A DNA stretch of 29,985 nt from JAVWIF01 sp036639635 (GCA_036639635.1 JAVWIF010000019.1:1-29985); one strand, 5' to 3'; positions 8,439 to 16,808 are shown, counted from the stretch's first letter. The notes: generated by a model not told the origin, from the letters alone. A program made the numbers and translations.

Positions 8439-10158
8439 TATACTCACCCTCGCGCAGTACCATCGTAATGATTACTGTTGTTCTCTTACTATATTCACTC
8501 TGTATCTCTAATCCACTACCTTCTCCAAACGATAAAAACAATCTCCTGTTTGTATTGAATAAACCTAGATGATTAGAATCATTATGCGCACTCGCAATGC
8601 TTTTTCTTAATGTCGCTAATTCTTCTGGTCGTATACCAATTCCATCGTCTTCTATCCATATCTTCATGGTATGTTCATATATTCTACCTTTTATTGAAAT
8701 ATGAAGTGTGGATTTATGTTTGAATCCATTCGCAATACTGTTTTCTAAGATTGGTTGAATAATTAATTTAGGTACCATCATTGTCTTACAATCTTCACTA
8801 ATATCTATTGCATAAGTAAACCGTTCTTTAAAGCGATATTTTTGAATACTTAAGAACTGATTGATATAGAATAAGTCATCTTCAAAACGTACCATATCAA
8901 TTTCACCATTAATGCTATATCTTAATATCTTCGTTAATTTAATAATCATATCACTAGCGATACCATCATCCATTAATATACTATAGCGGATCGTTTCTAA
9001 TGTATTGTATAAAAAGTGCGGATTAAACTGTGCTTCTAATTGTTTCATTTCACTTACTTTACTAACATAATGTAATTCTGCATTGCGTGCTGTTAATACT
9101 TTTATTTGGCCAATCATTTCATCAATGTTATCTGCTATAATTTCAAATTCATCATTGGTATGCACCCTTACATGATGGTCTAAATCTCCTTTTTTAATTG
9201 CGTCTATTTCTTCACATAATAACGTTACCGAATTCGACATCTTATAAGAAAGTTGTTTAGAGAAGTACTTTGCTATAAATAATAAAGCTGCTCCCATTGT
9301 TAAAATAATAATGACTCCTAACAACAACAATCCCTTAGTTTCCTCTACCATGGCAAATGTTTGAATACTAATTCCTTGTTCGCTATAAGTTATCTTTTTG
9401 CTAATATAAGCTGTATTTGAATTCGCTAGCTTAAAATATGGTTCCTTATATGCTTCATTTACTCTATTTAAAGCTCCTGATAAAAACTTTGTATTACTAC
9501 AGGCAATTACATCACCAAAACGATCCGTAATCACACCATCTATTTGTTGATTAGCAATCTGATAATTAAAATCATCTTTATTTAAATAATAAGATGCATA
9601 TCCTAGTAGAACATCTTTCTGATAGATTCCTGTACTCATCATAAACAAATCTACACCATTGTACAACTTTATAGCTCCTGTTTGAATGGGTTCTTCTTTA
9701 CTTACTCTTCCGTTAATAACATTGTTAAATTCCTGAAGTTGATTTGATATTTTAGGATCACTAAACGTATGAAAAACAATTTTTTTACTACTGTCTGACA
9801 ACGTTAAGTTACTTTTTACAAAATCAAAAGTTTTATCATTCTTAGCATAACTAACATTAAAAGAATACAACGTTTGATATACTTTTGATTTTAAATTTTC
9901 TTTATCTTCCTCTTCGCTCAATAAGTAATTGACATAGTTAGTATTGCTTTGTACTTTCTTTAAATGCTCTGTATATGTTTTATAGGTGCTATCCATAAAA
10001 GAATAGAGACGATCACTCGCACTATCTAACTTCTTACTATTACTTCTTTCAACATAGAAAAACAAGGCACCAGAAAACAATACAATACTTACTATGATTA
10101 AAAGCATCGTAAATATTGAAATTTGCCGTTGTAATTTTCTTTGAAATCTATTATTCAT
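8431..10158 (-). CDS. YesM-type sensor histidine kinase
   Basis: A 575-residue membrane kinase. Transmembrane helices near 14-36 and 276-296 flank an extracellular sensor domain of about 240 residues, followed by a HAMP linker. The His_kinase motif is QFNPHFLYNTLE with phospho-His381. The HATPase domain has the N-box ENSIANGF (472-479), DDGIG (504-508) and the GLFNTNRRL box (532-540). The architecture is that of YesM/LytS-like kinases that sense an extracellular solute. GAGGG lies 8 bases before the ATG. It pairs with the overlapping YesN-type regulator and precedes the importer operon, so the ligand may be the importer's substrate or its loaded binding protein (inference). Confidence 0.92.
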   Translation of the reverse strand: MNNRFQRKLQRQISIFTMLLIIVSIVLFSGALFFYVERSNSKKLDSASDRLYSFMDSTYKTYTEHLKKVQSNTNYVNYLLSEEEDKENLKSKVYQTLYSFNVSYAKNDKTFDFVKSNLTLSDSSKKIVFHTFSDPKISNQLQEFNNVINGRVSKEEPIQTGAIKLYNGVDLFMMSTGIYQKDVLLGYASYYLNKDDFNYQIANQQIDGVITDRFGDVIACSNTKFLSGALNRVNEAYKEPYFKLANSNTAYISKKITYSEQGISIQTFAMVEETKGLLLLGVIIILTMGAALLFIAKYFSKQLSYKMSNSVTLLCEEIDAIKKGDLDHHVRVHTNDEFEIIADNIDEMIGQIKVLTARNAELHYVSKVSEMKQLEAQFNPHFLYNTLETIRYSILMDDGIASDMIIKLTKILRYSINGEIDMVRFEDDLFYINQFLSIQKYRFKERFTYAIDISEDCKTMMVPKLIIQPILENSIANGFKHKSTLHISIKGRIYEHTMKIWIEDDGIGIRPEELATLRKSIASAHNDSNHLGLFNTNRRLFLSFGEGSGLEIQSEYSKRTTVIITMVLREGEYNV

Positions 10159-10365
10159 CCTCTTGTCCCTCGCTACTTATTGATTCTAATAAAATTCTTA
10201 CCTGCTCCTACGTTTCAATACTTTAGTAATTACGTTTATTTTATTATAGGATTATTTTTTCTATTATATTGTTGCACTAATATACCATTTTTCCAACTGT
10301 TAATATCATAATTTATCTAAAATATATATTTAGCGTCATAATAATCCTTATTTTGTTCACGTATA

Positions 10366-10377
10366 AACGTTCATTTT
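10366..10377. promoter_or_regulatory. Candidate operator AACGTTCATTTT upstream of the AEP operon
   Basis: The same 12 bases occur again at 22766-22777, and their core AACGTTCATT occurs inverted at 22704-22713 inside the second importer promoter. It lies about 90 bases upstream of the predicted aepT start point. No regulator is proven; the winged-helix protein at 18415-19323 and the YesN-type regulator are candidates. Confidence 0.5.
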
Positions 10378-10422
10378 CAGTTAATTAGTATAAATAATTG
10401 TTAAGAAATTGTTAAATATGTC

Positions 10423-10451
10423 TTGCAATTGTTATTTTTAAGGTTTATAAT
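10423..10451 (+). promoter_or_regulatory. Promoter of the AEP biosynthesis operon
   Basis: TTGCAA (10423-10428) and a perfect TATAAT (10446-10451) are separated by 17 bases. Transcription should start near 10458, with a leader of about 85 bases. An inverted pair AATGAAC (10458-10464) and GTTCATT (10492-10498) begins at the start point, a position suited to a repressor. Confidence 0.8.
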
Positions 10452-10542
10452 CATTTTAATGAACAATATAGCTCAATTAAGTTAGAAAAGTGTTCATTCA
10501 CTGATTACATTATATTAATAAAGAACAAAAAGGAGAATGCCC

Positions 10543-11628
10543 ATGGAACAAAAAGTATTATTAACCCCTGGCCCTATTACAACTAGCAACAGTGTAAAAC
10601 AAGCTATGCAAATTGATTTAGGTACACGTGATAGCGAATATCAATCTATTGTGCAAGATGTCCGTACGAAGTTATTAGCACTTGCTCAAGTAGAAGAACA
10701 AGATTACAGTTGTATCTTGTTGCAAGGCTCTGGAACATACAGCGTAGAAAGTGTTTTAACTAGCGTTGTTGCGCCAAATCAAAAAGTATTAATTTTAATT
10801 AATGGAGCTTATGGAGAACGTATGGAACAAATATGTATAAAAGCCCATATCCCTTACGTTAAAGAAGCTTTTGATATGTGTAACGAATTACCTTTACAAG
10901 CTGTTGAGAAAGCAATCGCTAGTGAAGATATTACCCACGTTGCTTATATTCATTGTGAAACAACGGCCGGAATTCTGAATAATCTTGTAGGTATCCAAGC
11001 ACTTATAACAAAATATAACAAAATTAGTATCGTAGATGCTATGAGTAGTTTTGCAAGTGTTCCAATCAATGTAAACGCATTAAATATCGATTATTTAATT
11101 ACAAGTTCTAACAAGTGTTTACACGGAGTTCCTGGTATTGGGATTATCTTTGCAAGAAAATTTGAACTTGATAAATGCTGTGGTAATGCACATAGTCTTT
11201 CTCTTGATTTATATGATCAATATAAAACAATGGAAGCAAGTGCTGGTTCTTTTCGTTTCACTTCTCCAACCCATGTTATCTTAGCTTTAAACAAAGCTAT
11301 AGATGAGTTGAATGAGGAAGGTGGTATTGCTAAGCGAAGTGCGCGTTATGTAGCAATTCAACAAAGAATTAGAACTGCAATGATATCTAAAGGCTTTCAA
11401 ACCTTGATTGATCCTTCTATTCAATCACCGGTTATAACTACCTTTCTTTATCCCGATAACTTTGATTTTCCTGCTTTTTATGATTACTTTAAAGAACATG
11501 GTTTCCTATTATACAATGGGAAATTACCTGGTATTGATGCTTTTAGAATTGGTAATATAGGTAGCATTAACGATAGTGATGTCGATCGTTTCATAACGTT
11601 ATTAAATAACTACAAGGAGTGTGCTTAG
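10543..11628 (+). CDS. aepT: 2-aminoethylphosphonate transaminase (PhnW-like, biosynthetic context)
   Basis: A 361-residue class V PLP aminotransferase interconverting phosphonoacetaldehyde and 2-aminoethylphosphonate. Seen are LLTPGP (6-11), the cofactor-contacting Asp165 in VDAMSSF, and the PLP Lys191 in TSSNKCLHGVPG, all typical of PhnW. The ATG at 10543 is chosen because AGGAG (10531-10535) is 7 bases away; the in-frame ATG at 10537 is only one base after it, too close. The gene abuts phosphonopyruvate decarboxylase and is followed by PEP mutase. The expected physiological direction is therefore AEP synthesis, not degradation, and no phosphonatase (PhnX) is in the window. Family call is strong; direction is inferred from neighbours. 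Confidence 0.93.
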   Translation: MEQKVLLTPGPITTSNSVKQAMQIDLGTRDSEYQSIVQDVRTKLLALAQVEEQDYSCILLQGSGTYSVESVLTSVVAPNQKVLILINGAYGERMEQICIKAHIPYVKEAFDMCNELPLQAVEKAIASEDITHVAYIHCETTAGILNNLVGIQALITKYNKISIVDAMSSFASVPINVNALNIDYLITSSNKCLHGVPGIGIIFARKFELDKCCGNAHSLSLDLYDQYKTMEASAGSFRFTSPTHVILALNKAIDELNEEGGIAKRSARYVAIQQRIRTAMISKGFQTLIDPSIQSPVITTFLYPDNFDFPAFYDYFKEHGFLLYNGKLPGIDAFRIGNIGSINDSDVDRFITLLNNYKECA

Positions 11629-12762
11629 ATGAATGTAGAAAACTTATTGGCAGGATTTAAAAGTCTTGGTATTGAAGACTTTGTTGGAGTTCCTGATTCC
11701 ACATTAAAAAGCTTTTGTGATTACGTAAACACCAATATTAGCAATGAACATCATTTTGTTCCAGTAAATGAAGGCGCAGCCGTGGGTCTTGCTGCAGGTA
11801 TTTATCTTGGAAAAAATAAAGTAAGTTGTGTCTATATGCAAAACAGTGGGATTGGAAATGCTATCAATCCAATTGCAAGTTTAATTAACGAAAAAGTATA
11901 TGATATACCAATGCTATTTATGATTGGATATCGTGGAGAACCTGGTATCAAAGATGAACCACAACATAAGTTTCAAGGAGAAATAACAATTCCGCTATTG
12001 GATTGTTTAGATATTCCTAGTGTCGTTATTAGTTCAGATACAACACAAGATCAACTAGATAAAATTATAGAACAAGCTAGAAAACAATTAGACAATAATA
12101 AACAGTTTGCAATTATCGTTAAAAAAGATACCTTTGATAAAGTACCTGCTTTCGTATATGACAATGGATATACGTTAAATCGTGAAGCAGCTATTAAAGA
12201 AATTTTAAAAGCAACGACTAGTGAAGATATTATTGTTTCTACTACAGGAAAAATATCAAGAGAAGTATATGAACAATGTGATGCATTGTTTGGAAATCAT
12301 GAACGTACTTTTTTAACAGTTGGTTCTATGGGACATGCTTCAATGATTGCATTAGGAATTGCTTTAGAACAAAAAGATAAGCAAGTATATTGTATTGATG
12401 GTGATGGGGCTGCTATTATGCATATGGGTTCCATGGCTTTTATCGGAAAGCAAAAGATTACCAACTTTCACCATATTACCTTAAACAATGATGCCCATGA
12501 ATCTGTTGGAGGAATGCCTACAAATTGCCTTGGGATATCGTTAAGTGATATTGCGAAGGTAAGTGGGTATACTAGTGCGCATTGCGTTGATAACATTCAT
12601 GATTTAAATGATGCTTTAGCAAGCCTAAAAAGCCTAGAAGGTCCAACATATTTAGAAGTTAAAGTTGCACTAGGTGCGCGCTCTGACTTAGGTAGACCAA
12701 AAGAAAGTGCAATTGAAAATAAAGAGAACTTTATGAAGAACATAAAGACATGGAGAAAATAA
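11629..12762 (+). CDS. ppd: Phosphonopyruvate decarboxylase
   Basis: A 377-residue thiamine-diphosphate enzyme converting phosphonopyruvate to phosphonoacetaldehyde and CO2, the irreversible step that pulls the unfavourable PEP mutase reaction forward. The N-terminal half has VPDSTLK (21-27), the TPP-activating Glu48 in NEGAAVG, and the GYRGEPGIKDEPQH segment (100-113) characteristic of this enzyme. The C-terminal half has the TPP/metal motif from GDG (258-260) to NN (286-287), exactly 30 residues. Its ATG directly follows the transaminase stop codon, with AGGAG inside the end of that gene. Sulfopyruvate decarboxylase is a relative, but the PEP mutase neighbour decides. Confidence 0.95.
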   Translation: MNVENLLAGFKSLGIEDFVGVPDSTLKSFCDYVNTNISNEHHFVPVNEGAAVGLAAGIYLGKNKVSCVYMQNSGIGNAINPIASLINEKVYDIPMLFMIGYRGEPGIKDEPQHKFQGEITIPLLDCLDIPSVVISSDTTQDQLDKIIEQARKQLDNNKQFAIIVKKDTFDKVPAFVYDNGYTLNREAAIKEILKATTSEDIIVSTTGKISREVYEQCDALFGNHERTFLTVGSMGHASMIALGIALEQKDKQVYCIDGDGAAIMHMGSMAFIGKQKITNFHHITLNNDAHESVGGMPTNCLGISLSDIAKVSGYTSAHCVDNIHDLNDALASLKSLEGPTYLEVKVALGARSDLGRPKESAIENKENFMKNIKTWRK

Positions 12763-12763
12763 G

Positions 12764-14062
12764 ATGAAAAAAGTATATGCAAGTTTTAGTACCGATATTA
12801 TTCATGATGGTCATTTAAACATTATAAAAGAAGCACAAAAGTATGGAACTTTAATCGTAGGTGTATTAAGTGATAAAGCGATGGTAAAATTCGATCGTTT
12901 CCCAACCATTTCACAAGCAGAACGAATTGAACAAATTAAGAATTTAGAAGGTGTTAGTGATGTTGTTTTACAAGATAGCGTTTCTTATGAAAAGAATTTA
13001 AAAGAGTTACAACCTGATTATGTTATTCATGGTGACAACTGGATTCATAATGAACAAAGTCCTGTACGTGAACACGTTATTGAGACTTTAAAAGCATGGG
13101 GTGGAGAATTAATTGAAATCCCATATACAAACAACGAAAGTGTTAAACACATTGATAAAGTTATGAAAGATAAGTTAGCAATGCCTGAATTTAGAAGAAA
13201 ACGTTTAAAACAATTATTGAAGATTCGCCCAATTGTAAAAACATTAGAAGTACACAGTGGAATTACTGCATTAATTGCTGAGAAAACAATTGTTGAAAGC
13301 AATGATGGAGAACTTGATCAATATGATGCTATGTGGATTAGTAGTCTATGTGATTCTACCGCAAAAGGAAAGCCAGATATTGAACTTGTTGATATGTCTA
13401 GTCGCATGCGTACCATTGATGATGTAATGGATGTTTCTACTAAGCCAATTATTTTAGATGGTGATACTGGTGGATTAATTGAACACTTCGTTTACAATGT
13501 ACGTACCTTAGAAAGAATGGGTGTTTCAGCAGTTATTATTGAAGATAAAACAGGATTAAAGAAAAACTCATTGTTTGGTAATGATGTCGCACAGACTCAA
13601 GATACTATTGAAAACTTTTCAGCTAAAATAAAAGCAGGTAAAGAAGTACAACGTAGTGAAGACTTTATGATCATTGCGCGTATCGAAAGCCTTATCTTAG
13701 ATAAAGGTATGGATGATGCATTAGAAAGAGCGTTTGCATATGTGAAAGCTGGAGCAGATGGCATTATGATTCATTCAAGAAAGAAAGACCCAACAGAAAT
13801 ATTCACATTCTGTGATAAATTTAGAGCAATTGAAAAAGATATACCAATCGTCGTTGTTCCTACATCTTATAACAGTGTACGTGAAGATGAATTAGCAAAA
13901 CATGGTATTAATATTGTTATTTATGCAAACCAATTAACACGTAGTGCATTCCCTGCGATGCAAACAACAGCTGTCAACATCTTAAAGAACCATAGAGCAA
14001 AAGAAGTAGATGATACTTTAATGTCTATCAAAGATATTATTACTTTAATTGATGAACTATAA
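12764..14062 (+). CDS. pepM: Cytidylyltransferase-PEP mutase fusion (phosphoenolpyruvate phosphomutase)
   Basis: A 432-residue two-domain protein. Residues 1 to about 135 are a cytidylyltransferase-like domain with the nucleotide-binding HDGH (14-17), a form of HxGH. Residues from about 160 are PEP mutase, which rearranges phosphoenolpyruvate to phosphonopyruvate, the entry to almost all biological C-P bonds. The diagnostic motif EDKTGLKKNS (260-269) is complete, with metal ligands in DGDTGG (232-237) and the ARIES segment (305-309). The gene starts one base after the decarboxylase stop, with GGAG upstream. The N-terminal domain could activate AEP with CTP, which is unproven. The EDK...NS motif rules out isocitrate-lyase relatives. 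Confidence 0.96.
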   Translation: MKKVYASFSTDIIHDGHLNIIKEAQKYGTLIVGVLSDKAMVKFDRFPTISQAERIEQIKNLEGVSDVVLQDSVSYEKNLKELQPDYVIHGDNWIHNEQSPVREHVIETLKAWGGELIEIPYTNNESVKHIDKVMKDKLAMPEFRRKRLKQLLKIRPIVKTLEVHSGITALIAEKTIVESNDGELDQYDAMWISSLCDSTAKGKPDIELVDMSSRMRTIDDVMDVSTKPIILDGDTGGLIEHFVYNVRTLERMGVSAVIIEDKTGLKKNSLFGNDVAQTQDTIENFSAKIKAGKEVQRSEDFMIIARIESLILDKGMDDALERAFAYVKAGADGIMIHSRKKDPTEIFTFCDKFRAIEKDIPIVVVPTSYNSVREDELAKHGINIVIYANQLTRSAFPAMQTTAVNILKNHRAKEVDDTLMSIKDIITLIDEL

Positions 14063-14066
14063 AATA

Positions 14067-14099
14067 AAAGTGGAATTATAAAAATTCCACTTTTTTTAT
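14067..14099. terminator. Bidirectional Rho-independent terminator after pepM
   Basis: AAAGTGGAATT (14067-14077) pairs with AATTCCACTTT (14083-14093) over 11 bp around a 5-base loop. The plus strand continues in a long T-run (14091-14097) and the minus strand in TTTTATTTT. It lies 4 bases past the pepM stop and separates the plus-strand operon from the convergent kinase gene. Confidence 0.9.
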
Positions 14100-14152
14100 T
14101 TAACAAAAATTGTTATTGAGATTTTGAAAAACCATGCGCTACCTTAACGCTC

Positions 14153-15079
14153 TCATATATTCTTATTTTTCTGTTTTTCTTTTTTAAAATCAAAATGTTC
14201 TTTTACTCGCGCAAAAGCAGGAAGAAGAATTTTTTCATAACGATGCTTTAACATTGTTTTATAAAATATTTTAGCAGTATCTGAAATTAAAGGTGTCTGC
14301 TCAATAATTTCATTTATTTTTGTTAAATCAATCTTGGAAGTTATAGCTTCAATTGCTTCTAGGCAATCTAGATTATCCGTTGTAGTTAAAAATTTATAAT
14401 AATCAACTTTTTTGCTTTTTAACTTGATAGCAGAGCGAGGCACTACATAAATACGATTATCTATTTCTTGTCTTGAATTTAAAACTTCAAGCATCTTCTC
14501 TTCGTTTGCTCCCGCATAAAGACAAGAACCACAATCATATACTGGAGATAGTTTTGCGATTCCTAAATCATCATTCAATAAAAATCCCCAATTTCCATTA
14601 TGGCGATCGAAGTTTCCTAATAGAGCGTCTGCCACAAACAAATTCCAAAAGTATCTAGTTACTTGCTCAGGAGGTAAAAATCTTTGGTTCTCAATTGTGC
14701 TTAAAATTTCTTCCAATTCTGTATTCATACCGTTACTTGATGTATCTATATCATCGTTTTTGATTTTTGAAAATTCATACAAACGAAATCCATTTGTTTC
14801 AAAATCTTCACAAGCAACACAGACTTTTTTTTTGCCATTCTTGATGACTGTACCTAGCATTGTATTTTGAGAATCCATATCTAATGTTTTTAAGATTTTA
14901 CAACCTATGTCCTCCACAATACAGCTATTTGTATAACTAGCATCCTCTAAAAATTTATTTGCTGGTGCAAATTTTAACATATAGTTTTTCCCGTTTATGC
15001 GTACACCTGTTTTTCCTCCATTGGCTCCACCATATACTTTTAATAATTTCTCATTTTCATATTCTTTTGTGAAATCCAT
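14153..15079 (-). CDS. HipA/CtkA-like protein kinase
   Basis: A 308-residue kinase of the HipA/CtkA type. A Gly-rich segment GGANGGKTG (17-25) is followed by Lys36 in YMLKF, the catalytic loop NFDRHNGNWG (156-165) with Asp158, Asn161 and Asn163, and the metal-binding Asp182 in SPVYDCGS. All key residues appear intact, so the enzyme is probably active. HipA kinases phosphorylate a cytosolic target such as a tRNA synthetase; CtkA is a secreted-type Ser/Thr kinase. The target here is unknown. A 73-codon gene lies 52 bases upstream on the same strand and may be its partner or antitoxin. The classical HipB helix-turn-helix partner is absent. Confidence 0.8.
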   Translation of the reverse strand: MDFTKEYENEKLLKVYGGANGGKTGVRINGKNYMLKFAPANKFLEDASYTNSCIVEDIGCKILKTLDMDSQNTMLGTVIKNGKKKVCVACEDFETNGFRLYEFSKIKNDDIDTSSNGMNTELEEILSTIENQRFLPPEQVTRYFWNLFVADALLGNFDRHNGNWGFLLNDDLGIAKLSPVYDCGSCLYAGANEEKMLEVLNSRQEIDNRIYVVPRSAIKLKSKKVDYYKFLTTTDNLDCLEAIEAITSKIDLTKINEIIEQTPLISDTAKIFYKTMLKHRYEKILLPAFARVKEHFDFKKEKQKNKNI

Positions 15080-15131
15080 TTACCTCACTCCTTTCGCTTT
15101 CTTTTTACATTCCTTTAAAAATTCGAAATAA

Positions 15132-15353
15132 TTATTTTTTCGTAAGTCCCAAATATTTTTCACGAAGATACCATGCTTGATCTTCACTTATTTCATCATC
15201 TGTCATAGCTGAATTTATAGAACCATAAACTTCATCAAGTAAACAATCATAAGAAAGACAAGTTTTTGGATCTGCCGTAGTTAATCGATCAATATCTTCC
15301 TGTAAATATAACGGCAGATTTACTTCGTACATTTTAAGAAAATCATTTTTCAT
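15132..15353 (-). CDS. Small acidic protein, putative partner of the HipA/CtkA-like kinase
   Basis: A 73-residue soluble, acidic protein with no signal peptide or membrane helix. I recall, but cannot verify, similar short proteins with a C-terminal QAWYLREKYLGL-like stretch beside HipA-like kinases and DUF3990-type genes in Bacillota. By position it could be an antitoxin, adaptor or substrate of the kinase. The ribosome binding site before its ATG is weak (AGGG, about 11 bases away). The transcript probably starts near 15520, at an extended -10 promoter. No DNA-binding motif is evident, so autoregulation in the style of HipB is not expected. Confidence 0.65.
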   Translation of the reverse strand: MKNDFLKMYEVNLPLYLQEDIDRLTTADPKTCLSYDCLLDEVYGSINSAMTDDEISEDQAWYLREKYLGLTKK

Positions 15354-15794
15354 ATACCATCATTCCCTTCAATTTCAGTTTTGAGTTTATCTGTTTAGCT
15401 ATCTCTTCTAATTTTGCATCAAATATCATCATTGATTTTTGAAATTGAAAAATTATTAGTAATATCTTATCTTGTTCAGTTATATTTCATTTTAATTCTT
15501 TATCTAAACGATCGTCCCTGGTTCTAATTATACCATATAATAATATGCCTTTCATCAATTATCATCGTGCGGAATTTCTATAAATCTCCGATTTGATTTT
15601 CTTCAAAGCCTATTCAACAATCTTGCTTATAATTAATCAAACCTTGTCAATCATAATCGTGCGCGTGATTATAAGCGCGTTTGCGCGCTTACTTAACATG
15701 CACCTATAAATCAATTCAAAGTTTACAAAGTAAACTGATTAATATTCCCTCCATATTTAGCATCATTTATATTCAATTACCAATACAACTTTTC
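15354..15794. other. 441-base gap with hairpins and no convincing gene
   Basis: On the minus strand only short open stretches exist; one of 29 codons (15343-15432) has no ribosome binding site. The gap holds a GC-rich hairpin TAAGCGCG/CGCGCTTA (15672-15679 and 15684-15691), directly preceded by the near-palindrome AATCGTGCGCGTGATT. A second hairpin AGTTTAC/GTAAACT lies at 15720-15726 and 15730-15736. The GCGC-rich patch stands out in AT-rich DNA. It may be the scar of a lost gene or an insertion point. Confidence 0.5.
15527..15535 (-). promoter_or_regulatory. Extended -10 promoter for the kinase cassette
   Basis: The minus strand reads TGGTATAAT, a perfect TATAAT with the TGn extension, about 175 bases before the small partner gene. 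A possible -35 (TTGATG) is 20 bases upstream, rather far, but extended -10 promoters need it less. The leader would be about 165 bases long. Confidence 0.5.
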
Positions 15795-16808
15795 TTAATC
15801 AAACATAGCCTTATAATCATAGTTATTCACACTTACTTTCCATGCATCTAAAACTTGATTTATATTATCATAAGTAAGGCGATCAATATCTTTTTCCATA
15901 GTATCTACAATTAGCTTATTAATAGAACCATTGTAATGACTATAATCTTTATAATTATTTAAATTGCTTGTAATATCTAAATTATCTTGTAAATAAAATA
16001 GCTTTACATTGTCATACTGTAGAAGTTCGTTGTATACCATTTTTTGCGCTTCCATGATACTATCTAGTCGATTTCCATTCCATACATCATACCAATAAAC
16101 CATACTATAAGGTGGCGCAAAGAAATAGAATTGTGTTTGAGGATTATTTTTAACAAAGGGAATAATATTATCTAAATTTTTATAGACTAAATCTTTATCC
16201 AGTTCTTGTTGTGGAAGGTTATTATCAATAGGCTGATACTTGCGACCACCTAACGCTTGTTTTTTTCCAAATTTGTATTTTTGTTCTGTCACATAGTAAT
16301 TATCTTTTTTACTAGCATCCCTTTGAAAGTAATTAATAAATTGCTGTTTGTTCAATAAATATTTAAAAATATTACTAGGTTGTGGATTACGAACATAATC
16401 TTCAATATCAAAACGATAATCGACACTACTGGTCACAAATAAGTAGTTATCTAAAGCCGTAAATACATAATCAATTTTATTTTTTGATTGAAACATGGAT
16501 TCCATATTTAACTTTAAATTTGCTGTTGTTCCACCTGAATAAGAAAGTTTTACAAGATTGACATCAAAAGCGTTCTGAAACCATGAAATTCGAAAATTGT
16601 CTGTCATACTTGAGCCTAACACGACTGCATCATAGTCAAAATGTTTCGCTATTCCATTATTTTGATAAAGCTCATCTTTTATTTCATACTTACCATATGG
16701 CTTGTGAAAGATAAATAATGGATCATCCATATACATATAAAAACTCATTCCCATAATTAAAGAGCATAATATTGTAAGGAAAAGAAGACTTAATTTCTTT
16801 GTATTCAT
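15795..16808 (-). CDS. SGNH/DltD-like membrane-anchored acyl-transfer partner of the MBOAT protein
   Basis: A 337-residue protein with an N-terminal membrane helix (about 7-27) and a large extracellular domain. The domain has a GSS motif (65-67, VLGSSMTDNF) and a DYSH motif (288-291), the Ser and Asp-His parts of an SGNH-hydrolase triad. DltD, AlgX/AlgJ and similar proteins use this fold to place or remove acyl groups on extracellular polymers. It starts shortly after the MBOAT gene ends (RBS AAGGGAG), the usual pairing for exporting an acyl group and putting it on a glycan. There is no dltA or dltC nearby, so D-alanylation is not indicated; O-acetylation is more likely (inference). Confidence 0.8.
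   Translation of the reverse strand: MNTKKLSLLFLTILCSLIMGMSFYMYMDDPLFIFHKPYGKYEIKDELYQNNGIAKHFDYDAVVLGSSMTDNFRISWFQNAFDVNLVKLSYSGGTTANLKLNMESMFQSKNKIDYVFTALDNYLFVTSSVDYRFDIEDYVRNPQPSNIFKYLLNKQQFINYFQRDASKKDNYYVTEQKYKFGKKQALGGRKYQPIDNNLPQQELDKDLVYKNLDNIIPFVKNNPQTQFYFFAPPYSMVYWYDVWNGNRLDSIMEAQKMVYNELLQYDNVKLFYLQDNLDITSNLNNYKDYSHYNGSINKLIVDTMEKDIDRLTYDNINQVLDAWKVSVNNYDYKAMFD

Larger units (their letters stand above)
10159..10542. promoter_or_regulatory. 384-base divergent regulatory region between the sensor kinase and the AEP operon
   Basis: There is no coding sequence here. It holds the strong aepT promoter (10423-10451) and several TGAAC/GTTCA half-sites: GTTCAC at 10355, AACGTTCATTTT at 10366-10377, AATGAAC at 10458-10464 and GTTCATT at 10492-10498. 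It also has a box AGTTAATT-AGTATAAA (10379-10394) resembling one at the second importer promoter. The kinase-side half is very AT-rich, with TATAAT-like strings but no convincing -35 for the minus strand. Confidence 0.6.

Noticed and set aside
8439..8447. GTG start for the response regulator
   Set aside because: Three extra codons without a properly spaced ribosome binding site; the ATG at 8438 gives the usual MYKVLVVEDE start.
10537..10542. ATG at 10537 as the transaminase start
   Set aside because: It lies one base after the AGGAG ribosome binding site; the ATG at 10543 has the proper 7-base spacing.
10543..11628. AEP degradation (PhnWX) as the role of the transaminase
   Set aside because: There is no phosphonatase, and the transaminase is in one operon with PEP mutase and the decarboxylase.
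15343..15432. A 29-codon gene overlapping the start of the kinase partner gene
   Set aside because: No ribosome binding site and no recognisable similarity; kept only as a note on the gap.
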